Source: CAZHOV01 sp964534315 (GTDB lineage: Bacteria > Bacteroidota > Bacteroidia > Chitinophagales > Saprospiraceae). Taken from it: 17,418 bases of DNA. Positions 8,274 through 14,936 of this stretch are shown here, piece by piece; the first letter of the stretch is position 1; each line of letters begins with the position of its first letter. The translations under genes were made by a program, and so were the position numbers. The stretch is from positions 1 through 17,418 of the forward strand of contig CAZHOV010000120.1 in NCBI GenBank assembly GCA_964534315.1, given 5' to 3'. Under the pieces are notes generated by a model. The model was not told the origin of the DNA, ran no database searches, and saw only the letters and a program-made list of their open reading frames with translations.

Positions 8274-8300
8274 TTAGGTACTTTTCATCCACCTGACAAT
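8269..8300 (-). promoter_or_regulatory. Predicted promoter for the TlpA-like gene
   Basis: On the minus strand ATTG (8297-8300) and TAAAATTG (8269-8276) are 20 bases apart. They match the Bacteroidota -33 (TTTG) and -7 (TAnnTTTG) elements with one mismatch each and normal spacing. The predicted transcript would begin within or just after the first palindrome. Confidence 0.45.
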
Positions 8301-8506
8301 GGTGACTAAACCGTTGGTACACTTGGCTGTATATTTGGCAGGGATGGGTGAAGATTGGTATTTTGATTTTTTTGAGACAACCTCATCGATAAACCTCAAA
8401 GCTCCATTTTGTGAGTGACCTTCCTGCTGTTTTACTATAAAAAGTGGATAATAATTAATATTTTCGGATCCTCATCACACGATATCTATTGTTAAAAATT
8501 AACCAC

Positions 8507-9065
8507 ATGAAATCATTTTTTTTAATTGTATTTGTATTATGGAATACAAGCTTTTTGATCGGACAACATTCATTTAAACGATATCGGTAAATATTTTGTA
8601 GCATGCGTACACTTTTCTACTATTTTTGAAACCTCGCCCATAGGGCTTACCAACCAATTGCAAGTTTGGTGGGGAGGTGATTTTGAAGCACCTTCGCCTG
8701 AGCTGGCATTAAAATTCCAGGAAATAGCATGGATGACAGCAAATTCCTATCCGCGTTCCTGCTTATCCATCATTACCTCTACAGAAGAACATAAGCCGAA
8801 GAATGAAATAATCACCCTCGATAATTATCCAAACCCTTTTAGCTCTTCCACAACGATAAACTTCCAGACTGCTATCGGCGGAGATACCAAATTGACCATA
8901 ACCGACATGCTTGGGAGAACAGTAAAAACGCTCTTTGATGAGTATCGACAAAAAGGTGACTACCGTATTCTGTTTTACCGGAAGGATTTACCTTCCGGAA
9001 TCTATTATTATCAGTTAGAAATCGGAAGTTATAAATTAACAAAAAAAATGATGATTCTAGATTAG
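8507..9065 (+). pseudogene. Small T9SS-exported protein interrupted by a frameshift
   Basis: An ATG at 8507 opens a clear signal peptide (MKSFFLIVFVLWNTSFLIGQ), then the frame stops at 8588-8590. The neighbouring frame is open from 8559 to 9065. Removing one A from the AAA at 8576-8578 joins them into one 185-residue protein reading ...GQHSFNDIGKYFVACVHF. The middle 75 residues match no family I recognise. The C-terminal 80 residues are a type A T9SS sorting domain: LDNYPNPF, then LTITDMLGRTVKTL, LPSGIYYYQLE and a final KKMMILD. Automatic gene calls would likely see only the part from the TTG at 8658 onward. It is either a recently broken gene or a one-base sequencing error. Confidence 0.7.
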
Positions 9066-9095
9066 TACACTGTAGCCTAAATTACAGTGTACTAA
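9062..9095. terminator. Perfect 13-bp hairpin at the end of the T9SS gene
   Basis: TTAGTACACTGTA (9062-9074) pairs with 9083-9095 around an 8-base loop. The stem includes the stop codon at 9063-9065. No T-run follows, so it is a weak terminator by the classic model, or a transcript-stabilising end. Confidence 0.6.
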
Positions 9096-9370
9096 ATGTA
9101 AAGGTAGGCATAAGTGAAAAGCGTATCCGTAATATTGGAAACTTGTTTTACCCGGTTAAAGAAATCTAGAATGCGAACTGCTACGTTAGCAGAAATGTCT
9201 TGAAGATTCATGTTGGGATTAGTTTATCAGGATAAATGAAATTTACTCCACTTTTACAAAAAAATGGAAAGCCCGTGCAACGTTTTTAATCTCTTGTGCA
9301 TATAGTTGTCAAATTCGCAAATAAAAGAACACAGTATTTATTTTTTATCACCAAATTACAACTATTAAAC
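9066..9370. other. Intergenic region before the repeat lipoprotein
   Basis: Apart from the hairpin at 9062-9095 and the doubtful 39-codon ORF at 9092-9211 on the minus strand, I see no gene. The last 75 bases are open in frame with the lipoprotein (a GTG at 9296 is possible) but look like leader DNA. Confidence 0.5.
9092..9211 (-). CDS. Possible short ORF or 5' gene remnant
   Basis: A 39-residue ORF starts with MNLQDISANVAVRILDFFN and ends within the hairpin that closes the neighbouring gene. The first 30 residues have protein-like composition with an amphipathic helix, while the end (YAYLYI) looks random. It could be the truncated start of a larger gene. There is no clear ribosome-binding site, so the call is weak. 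Confidence 0.2.
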   Translation of the reverse strand: MNLQDISANVAVRILDFFNRVKQVSNITDTLFTYAYLYI

Positions 9371-10606
9371 ATGAGATTTCTAACAAGTAAATTCGTTTCA
9401 TTCCTTTTTCTAGGATTATTTATTGCAGCTCTTTTTACTGCTTGTAACAAAGAAAACATTGATGAAATTACACCAGAAGCACCTGATTATGAGCCTGAAA
9501 ATGTAGAGGTAAATACATTGGTTAATGCCGTATCTGTCAGCCCTAGTGGGGGATTAGGCCTGGGATGTGTTACCATTCAGTATCCTTTTGATTTAGAATT
9601 AGAATCCGGAAATACGGTAACCGTTAACTCAAATGATGAGTTTTTTGCCGCAATTGATGAAAATGCCCCCGATCCAGTTGTTAATTTTGTCTTTCCGTTA
9701 ACGGTCACTGATGCAGATGGCAATGTGTTGCAAGTTATGGACATTGATGAACTGGGTCTGCTATTCGGCTCCTGTATACCAGATAACGGATGGGACAATA
9801 ATGGCACGTTACCTGCCTTTTTATTAGAGAATACCTGTTTAGATATAGTATATCCGGTCAACTTAGAAGATCTGGAAGAAAATACGTATGTCGCTAATAA
9901 TGAGAGTGAGTTGATCAATTTCTTAGCTACTATCGACCCATTATTTTTCACCCTTCCCCTTACTGTTCAATTGGAAGACGGTTCTGAAGTGGTTATCAAC
10001 ACTTCGGATGAGTTTTTCACTACCGTTTCCCTTGAATGTGACGGAGTAGCGCCACCTGTTGTTGGTGAAGGAATCGAAATTGTTGGGTTTGGATGTTACG
10101 AAATTGTCTTCCCATTTGATGTGCAACTGGAAGATAGCACTATCGTGACCGTAGAAGATGAAAACCAATATGCTAACCTAGTGCTGAATGGAGTAGAAAT
10201 GGTCGTTCAATATCCCTTTACACTTACACCTATCACTGGTGGGGGAGATGATGTTGAAATCAATAGTATAGACGACCTGATAGTAGCCTTTGCCGAATGT
10301 GGTGTCATCATCGACTACGGTCCTGTTGAAGATTGTGGTAATGCTCCTGCACATATTTTACTTTTCTTCAATCAAGGAGGTAGTTGTGGTTTTCAAGTTG
10401 ATTACCCATTGCAAGTTATTGTTACTGATACGGGCGAAACGTATGACATCAATAATATAGACGATTATTTTGTTGTGTATAATATGTATTCCAATCAAAT
10501 TAACGCCTTCGAGGTAGTTTTCCCAGTTTCAGTTACCTTGACAGATGGAAGCACATTGATTTTCAACAACTACGACGAGGTTTGTGATTTTATTACCGGA
10601 TGCTAA
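9371..10606 (+). CDS. Repeat-containing surface or periplasmic lipoprotein, four Cys-bracketed modules
   Basis: The 411-residue protein has a lipoprotein signal (FLFLGLFIAALFTAC, lipidated Cys at C25). The body holds eight copies of a roughly 35-residue motif: hydrophobic strand, aromatic or hydrophobic residue plus Pro (YP/FP/LP at 71, 108, 161, 195, 247, 281, 345, 384), then [LV]-x-DG and a [VI]-x-N-x-x-[DE]-[DE] strand and helix. They pair into four modules of about 90 residues. Each starts near a Cys (C66, C156, C242, C339) and ends near one (C135, C223, C310, C405), so a disulfide per module is likely. The ATG at 9371 is chosen over GTG 9296 because the signal peptide starts there. Function unknown; a beta-rich adhesin or binding role is a guess. 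The mature chain is strongly acidic. Confidence 0.8.
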   Translation: MRFLTSKFVSFLFLGLFIAALFTACNKENIDEITPEAPDYEPENVEVNTLVNAVSVSPSGGLGLGCVTIQYPFDLELESGNTVTVNSNDEFFAAIDENAPDPVVNFVFPLTVTDADGNVLQVMDIDELGLLFGSCIPDNGWDNNGTLPAFLLENTCLDIVYPVNLEDLEENTYVANNESELINFLATIDPLFFTLPLTVQLEDGSEVVINTSDEFFTTVSLECDGVAPPVVGEGIEIVGFGCYEIVFPFDVQLEDSTIVTVEDENQYANLVLNGVEMVVQYPFTLTPITGGGDDVEINSIDDLIVAFAECGVIIDYGPVEDCGNAPAHILLFFNQGGSCGFQVDYPLQVIVTDTGETYDINNIDDYFVVYNMYSNQINAFEVVFPVSVTLTDGSTLIFNNYDEVCDFITGC

Positions 10607-10652
10607 TGTTTTGTCAACTAGTTGATTAAGTAAATTAAGTTGATTAGTGAAG

Positions 10653-10683
10653 TAATAAATTGCTGTAATACAGCAATTTATTA
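10653..10683 (+). terminator. 15-bp perfect inverted repeat after the lipoprotein gene
   Basis: TAATAAATTGCTGTA (10653-10667) and its reverse complement (10669-10683) flank a single base. It is 46 bases past the lipoprotein stop codon and is the likely terminator, although no T-run follows. Confidence 0.6.
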
Positions 10684-10725
10684 TCACCCCGACTCAACCA
10701 ATTAACTCAATTAACTAAGCACTAA

Positions 10726-10768
10726 ACCCAAGAGGCTGACCATTTGTTAACGAGTTCGCCTCTTGGGT
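10726..10768. terminator. 11-bp stem with 21-base loop
   Basis: ACCCAAGAGGC (10726-10736) pairs with 10758-10768. The sequence is G/C-rich compared with its surroundings. It may be a second terminator or a small structured RNA. Confidence 0.4.
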
Positions 10769-10836
10769 AAGTATTAAACTGAGGGATAAGCATAATTAAT
10801 CTAAAGGAATTAACGGTTTCAAATAGATAATTAATT

Positions 10837-10853
10837 GAACCCCTGCAGGGTTC
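10837..10853. repeat. Short GC-rich palindrome
   Basis: GAACCC-CTGCA-GGGTTC, with a perfect CCCTGCAGGG inside. It is the first of three closely spaced small hairpins leading into the dispersed repeat. Confidence 0.4.
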
Positions 10854-10876
10854 GAAAAATGAATCCATAAATTAAT

Positions 10877-10893
10877 CCCGCATTTCATGCGGG
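10877..10893. repeat. CCCGCAT/ATGCGGG hairpin next to the dispersed repeat
   Basis: A seven-base stem around loop TTC. Its right arm runs into the GGGG that begins the repeat at 10891. The copy at 3326 lacks this left arm, so copy B may be the more complete version. Confidence 0.5.
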
Positions 10894-10951
10894 GCTATAC
10901 AAATTAAAGGCCTTCAGCCTTTTAGGAATCTCTTGAATTATGCTCATCCCT
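10891..10951 (+). repeat. Dispersed intergenic repeat, copy B
   Basis: It aligns with 3326-3387. The first 33 bases differ at only two or so positions; the rest is about three-quarters identical with one gap. AAAGGC-CTTCA-GCCTTT forms the conserved hairpin. It lies 41 bases before the sigma gene, in the same direction. Confidence 0.65.
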
Positions 10952-10991
10952 AATTTAATAAACTTCACATCCAGAAAAATCGAAAAAGTTA

Positions 10992-11546
10992 GTGATTGAT
11001 TCCTCAGTAATAGCGTCAGTAAAAAGTCGGAAAGACGGAGCGTTCAAGTTGATGTACGAAAACTGCATTGGCTATGTTTACTCAATAGTAAGACGCTATG
11101 TAAGGAATGAAAGCGATCATAAGGATGTCATTCAGGAAATTTTTGCCCGGTTATTTTTAAGTATTGACACATTTGACCAAGAGAAAGGGGACTTTAAATT
11201 TTGGTTGCGGCGCCTGGTTATCAATCAATGTATGCAACAATACCGGCAGGGAAAATCCCCGGCATTAGTTGTCCCGATTGAACAAACGCCTGAAAAGGGT
11301 GCCAAAATGGATAACCGATTGGAAGAATTGACGAAAGCTGATATAGAAAACTTGTTAAGAAATATGCCTCTAGGGTATCGTCAAGTTTTTATGTTGGTCA
11401 TTATTGATGAATATTCGCACAAGGAAGCGGGCGAGTTGTTGGATATTACTCCCGAAACTTCTCGTTCTCAGTTATCAAGAGCAAAGACGTGGCTACAAAA
11501 AAATATCTCCAAGAAAAATTTAAAGTTATTTATCAATGGACTCTAA
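10992..11546 (+). CDS. ECF-type RNA polymerase sigma factor
   Basis: This 184-residue protein has the two ECF domains. Region 2 spans about residues 15-85 (YVYSIVRRYV, then DHKDVIQEIFARLF, the core-binding helix, then KFWLRRLVINQCMQQYR). Region 4 spans about 115-175 (MPLGYRQVFMLVIIDEYSHKEAGELLDI, cut here to the MPLGYRQVF helix and the HKEAGELLDITPETSRSQLS recognition helix). No ECF subgroup can be assigned by eye. The start is GTG at 10992; no in-frame ATG nearby fits better. The 3' end overlaps the next gene by 11 bases, so its regulator is co-translated, typical of sigma/anti-sigma pairs. Targets are unknown; nearby envelope genes are candidates. Confidence 0.92.
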   Translation: MIDSSVIASVKSRKDGAFKLMYENCIGYVYSIVRRYVRNESDHKDVIQEIFARLFLSIDTFDQEKGDFKFWLRRLVINQCMQQYRQGKSPALVVPIEQTPEKGAKMDNRLEELTKADIENLLRNMPLGYRQVFMLVIIDEYSHKEAGELLDITPETSRSQLSRAKTWLQKNISKKNLKLFINGL

Positions 11547-13035
11547 ATATGATAAATTCAAAAAGTTAATGTCGGAAGACAGGGAATTCTTACCTCCTGA
11601 GTTAAGCTGGGAGAACATGGAGGCCGGCATTTTGAAGAAAATGGAGAAACTTCAAACGCAAGAGCATATGTCCAATACTTCAAAACAGACTACCATCATC
11701 AGAAGAGGTTTTATGATCCTCATTTTACTTATGCTAATCTTCTGTAACCACAATACTTCCCAATTTCATAGTATCAAAAAGACTGCCTTCACTCCAAATA
11801 ATTTTAATCAATCCTCGATTACCGATCAATTTGATAACAATCTCAAAAGCGACCAGCCTGAAACGGCTGAGGAAGAAACGACGTCTGATGAATCGATACC
11901 TACCAATAAAAAGGAGCAATCTAACCTAGCCTTTACTCCAGGCTTACCTCCAGTAAAGCCTCCATCTACTAATCCCAATACCGATAATGAAAAAGGAAAT
12001 CTGTCAGCACAAACCGCAGTTGCAGACAAAGAACAAGATACATCTCTTATAGCAAATACCCCATCGAGCCTTTCTTCTTCTGAAAATGAGGGGAATGATA
12101 AGTTTCAGGAATCAAAAAATTCAACTGAAACGGAATTAGCCTCTGAACGGTTGAACTCAAACGATGCAGTAAATGAGCTGGGAAAAATAGCACAGATAGA
12201 TGCTGGTTTATCCATCCCAATGGAGTTCCTACCCGCTACCAGCTTGCCATTACTAAGGATAACTAAAAACAACCATTTGCCCGAATTGCCTCAGTTAGAT
12301 ACTCCAAGTGATCGTCAGTCCAAAAAATTATCCCTAGTTCCTGACAGACTTTCTTTACTTGGAGGAGTCTCCTTTTGGAATATGGGTTTTGGCCAGGAAA
12401 AACCTGATCGTCAGCCATATGAGCAAACGCATATTTCCTTTCACAGCCAGCTAAACTATCTGCATACCCTCAAAAAGAACTTTACCCTTTTGGTTGGCCT
12501 CCAGTATGTACAGCTTGAACATCAATTTGACTGGACCACCTCCATTGAGGATTATAAGATCACGCTCAAGGATACCATTTTGGAGGTTCAGACCAACTCA
12601 TTGACCGGGCAACAAACGCCCGTGTACGGGGACGTTGAGCTGGAAACTACTGCTACTCGAACAGTGAGACATCATAATCGGGTAAGACTTGTCCAGGTAC
12701 CCGTTGCTATTGGTAAAACCTGGACGATTAAGAACTGGCAGGCCGATCTGTTAATTGGAGGAGCGGTCAATGTTTTGACCCAAAATACCGGACGCACCCT
12801 CTATCAAGGTACCCTCCAGGAGTACGATGGCCGAAGTACGGATCTTCTAGAAAATCAATGGAATATCCACGGATTACTAATGGGCCGACTCGGGTATAAC
12901 TTCAATGATCATTTTGGCATAACCACCGGCTTTCAGGTTCAGAAGAGTCTCAATAATTGGAGTGCTGAGCAGCATATCAAGATGCGTCCAGCCATCCTGT
13001 CATGGGAGATGGGGGTGAGTTACCGGTTTGATTGA
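11536..13035 (+). CDS. Putative dual-membrane anti-sigma factor with C-terminal outer-membrane barrel (Dma-like)
   Basis: The 499-residue protein has four segments. Residues 1-53 are polar and cytoplasmic, with a PPELSWENMEAGI motif as in sigma-linked Bacteroidota proteins. Residues 54-70 are a single membrane helix. Residues 72-240 are a Ser/Thr/Glu/Asn-rich, disordered linker, long enough to cross the periplasm. Residues about 265-499 alternate as in an eight-stranded outer-membrane barrel and end in YRFD, an aromatic end typical for Bam-inserted barrels. The gene overlaps the sigma gene by 11 bases. This matches the 'dual membrane-spanning anti-sigma' proteins described in Bacteroides thetaiotaomicron, which link outer-membrane state to a sigma factor. 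Family name from memory; assignment by architecture rather than sequence search. No zinc-binding HxxxCxxC motif is seen. Confidence 0.75.
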   Translation: MDSKYDKFKKLMSEDREFLPPELSWENMEAGILKKMEKLQTQEHMSNTSKQTTIIRRGFMILILLMLIFCNHNTSQFHSIKKTAFTPNNFNQSSITDQFDNNLKSDQPETAEEETTSDESIPTNKKEQSNLAFTPGLPPVKPPSTNPNTDNEKGNLSAQTAVADKEQDTSLIANTPSSLSSSENEGNDKFQESKNSTETELASERLNSNDAVNELGKIAQIDAGLSIPMEFLPATSLPLLRITKNNHLPELPQLDTPSDRQSKKLSLVPDRLSLLGGVSFWNMGFGQEKPDRQPYEQTHISFHSQLNYLHTLKKNFTLLVGLQYVQLEHQFDWTTSIEDYKITLKDTILEVQTNSLTGQQTPVYGDVELETTATRTVRHHNRVRLVQVPVAIGKTWTIKNWQADLLIGGAVNVLTQNTGRTLYQGTLQEYDGRSTDLLENQWNIHGLLMGRLGYNFNDHFGITTGFQVQKSLNNWSAEQHIKMRPAILSWEMGVSYRFD

Positions 13036-13177
13036 ATTATCGGTTTTCTGATTTCCATCCCACTGATCCCCCCAAATAAAACCAGGCTGTTCTCCACCAG
13101 GGAAGGCATATTTTGAACTTAAACAATTCCTTTTCCTGCCCCATCATTCCTTCATTGTTAGCAACTTTCATTTAACT

Positions 13178-13306
13178 TTAGCAGTCGGGCGTCTGGTTTA
13201 AGGCTATTTTACTCATCGCCGAAAGCAAAAAAGGTACTTGGCAAGGGGCTGTATTCCAGGCAAACAGACAGAGCAAAAGAAAGAACCAGTTTTGTCGAGC
13301 CTTCAT
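13178..13306 (-). CDS. Possible small secreted peptide or gene remnant
   Basis: A 42-residue ORF starts with a good signal-peptide pattern: basic MKAR, hydrophobic WFFLLLCLFAW, then a NTAPC-Q boundary. The 20-residue remainder has no recognisable motif. It lies downstream of the IPTL-CTERM gene on the same strand, beyond the hairpin at 13340. It may be a real short gene, or the start of a lost one. Confidence 0.3.
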   Translation of the reverse strand: MKARQNWFFLLLCLFAWNTAPCQVPFLLSAMSKIALNQTPDC

Positions 13307-13339
13307 AGTTGCTAAAATAACGCCTTGGGAGGTGAATTA

Positions 13340-13386
13340 CTAAATGAGAGGCCTGATTCTTGAAAAAAATCAGGCCTCTCATTTAG
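13340..13386. terminator. Strong bidirectional terminator, 19-bp perfect stem
   Basis: Nineteen bases from 13340 pair perfectly with 13368-13386 around a 9-base loop. The stem core is GAGAGGCCTGATT and its complement. It sits between the convergent barrel-anti-sigma gene and the IPTL-CTERM gene, and can stop transcription from both sides. Confidence 0.85.
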
Positions 13387-13425
13387 AAATCTCTTTTGTA
13401 GTTCGTTAATTCTTAACGTTTTTCT

Positions 13426-14562
13426 TTATTCCATTTTGTTTAAACTATACCGCATATTATAGATAGCCACTACCCCCAGTGTAAATATGATCATTCCGAA
13501 TAGAAAAAATCCCCATTGGCTCATGGTAGGGATGGGGGCAGGTGAATCCTGAAATTCATAAGCCCCGATATCTACCGTACCGGCAGCGATCCGGGCATTG
13601 CCGGCAAAGTCTGTGCTGCCGGAGGCATTAGCATTATTTCCCATGTCGATTGCCGGAGAACCCGCTTGCAGGCTAAAATCGCCCCCACAACTCAGCCCTA
13701 CCGGAATAGGGGTGGTGAACATCGGATCAACCCCCACTTTGTTTCCATCTACCCCATCAACGATGTTAATAACCCCCGGGTTTCCGACGATATTGTTTTC
13801 GGCTGTAATCGAAAGTGGTGAGCCTACCCGGACCAAATCTTGCCCATTTCCTGAGACAATCGAATTAAAAATTGTAACACTTCCGGCAGTACCATTAATA
13901 AAAATGCCATTATCATTTCCAGAAATAGAAGAGTTTATGACTGTTAGACTTGCACCATTGAAGACCCCAATTCCAGATGTGTTTAGTGCTGATTCGAAAT
14001 TACCGGTAAACAAACTATTAATTAGAAATAAGCTAGCGTTGGCTCCTTCAGCGCTCAATTGAGCTACATTATTGCATATCTTTGAATTCACCAGAGTCAC
14101 TGAAGCATTTCCTAATAGGGAATTATTGAATAATACCCTTTCTTGATGACCACTTAATACACAATTTTCCAGTGTTACATCAGCTGCCCGGTTATCAATA
14201 GACCCTAATATATTTGTTGTTTGTACAAGCGATATATTTCGAAAAACGATGGTTTTAGGTTGATAGGTCTGAAAAATTGCAAAGCTAGTTCCCAAAATAT
14301 TAACACCCGAAATGATAGTCTGTGAAGATCCAAGGCCTTCAATAGTTATGGAGTTTTCGATAGGAATGAAGTTAATTGGAGAGATGGTCTGTCCTGCCAG
14401 ACTATTGTCGAAGTTGACCAGGTCGCCATCATTAGCCATGGATATAGCTTCCCGCAATGAACCAGGTCCGGCATCGTTGGTGTTCATGACCGTAATGGTG
14501 GCTGCAAAAAGGGAGAATGGCAGGATTCCCAATGCCAAAATAGTGGTTATCATTTTTTTCAT
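13426..14562 (-). CDS. Secreted parallel beta-helix protein (choice-of-anchor Q type) with IPTL-CTERM anchor
   Basis: The 378-residue protein has a signal peptide (residues 1-20, LPFSLFA-A). Residues 22-45 hold the NTNDAGPGSLREAISMAN start typical of choice-of-anchor Q and related beta-helix proteins. Residues 70-280 are right-handed parallel beta-helix coils rich in Asn and Ser (LINSLFTGN, VINSSISGN, IFNSIVSGN are successive rungs). GSPAIDMGNN (301-310) and VDIGAYEFQ (330-338) are the usual closing motifs. The C-terminus IPTMSQWG (344-351) plus a membrane helix and RYSLNKME is an IPTL-CTERM sorting signal. It is probably displayed on the cell surface. This signal is uncommon beside T9SS cargo. 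An alternative start at 14553 would lose three residues. Confidence 0.88.
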   Translation of the reverse strand: MKKMITTILALGILPFSLFAATITVMNTNDAGPGSLREAISMANDGDLVNFDNSLAGQTISPINFIPIENSITIEGLGSSQTIISGVNILGTSFAIFQTYQPKTIVFRNISLVQTTNILGSIDNRAADVTLENCVLSGHQERVLFNNSLLGNASVTLVNSKICNNVAQLSAEGANASLFLINSLFTGNFESALNTSGIGVFNGASLTVINSSISGNDNGIFINGTAGSVTIFNSIVSGNGQDLVRVGSPLSITAENNIVGNPGVINIVDGVDGNKVGVDPMFTTPIPVGLSCGGDFSLQAGSPAIDMGNNANASGSTDFAGNARIAAGTVDIGAYEFQDSPAPIPTMSQWGFFLFGMIIFTLGVVAIYNMRYSLNKME

Positions 14563-14936
14563 GAGATGGTCTTATTGATTGGTTAATTAAAGAAATACAG
14601 GGCTCTGAATAGCTTAAAACGGTTGGAAATTAGATCTGTAATATCTTAAAAAGGTCCGTACATCATTTTAGATATTTCCGCAAAAACTTAATTTATTTCA
14701 TCAATTGTTGATTATTTGCTGCGAAGCGGCTTTGACATCCTGATGGAGTCATGTGTTCGGATACTTATTTGGAAAAAATTAGTCGAAAAGACCAAGCGGC
14801 AAGTCTGTGTGCGGTTATGCTAATCAATCTAGTTCAATTCACCTTCTATTATGTTCAATTCACCGTGATTATCCAAAAAAACACTTTTAGGTTGCTTATT
14901 TTAGAACTTTAGTAATCCGAAACCCAAAATAAGTTC
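14563..14936. other. Divergent intergenic region
   Basis: No ORF worth reporting. It should hold promoters for both the IPTL-CTERM gene (minus) and the redoxin gene (plus); no clean consensus was found for either. The main signal is the direct repeat at 14832-14864. A 15-base word at 14806-14820 recurs at 17261-17275. Confidence 0.5.
14832..14864 (+). promoter_or_regulatory. Direct repeat with 21-bp period upstream of the redoxin gene
   Basis: GTTCAATTCACC occurs at 14832-14843 and 14853-14864, identical in all 12 bases, with starts 21 bases apart, about 73 bases before the start codon. Two direct repeats two helical turns apart are the usual layout for LytTR response-regulator sites. The link to the LytTR protein at 3413 is a hypothesis only. 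Confidence 0.45.

Larger units (their letters stand above)
10607..10991. other. Hairpin-rich intergenic region before the sigma gene
   Basis: No ORF worth reporting. It holds five stem-loops in order: 10653-10683, 10726-10768, 10837-10853, 10877-10893 and the 10906-10921 hairpin inside the dispersed repeat. The sigma-gene promoter should lie near the end, but no consensus stands out. Confidence 0.6.
13036..13425. other. Intergenic region between convergent genes
   Basis: Two items are visible: the doubtful minus-strand small ORF at 13178-13306 and the strong hairpin at 13340-13386. The rest shows no coding or structural signal I can support. Confidence 0.5.

Noticed and set aside
8299..8418. 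39-codon plus-strand ORF starting ATGGTGACT
   Set aside because: It overlaps the predicted promoter of the divergent TlpA-like gene, shows no signal or domain, and such lengths are expected by chance.
9296..9370. GTG start for the repeat lipoprotein
   Set aside because: It would put 25 residues in front of a complete lipoprotein signal peptide that begins at the ATG at 9371.
13598..14062. 154-codon plus-strand ORF
   Set aside because: It is antisense to the beta-helix protein gene, whose repeats and sorting signal leave no doubt about the true strand.
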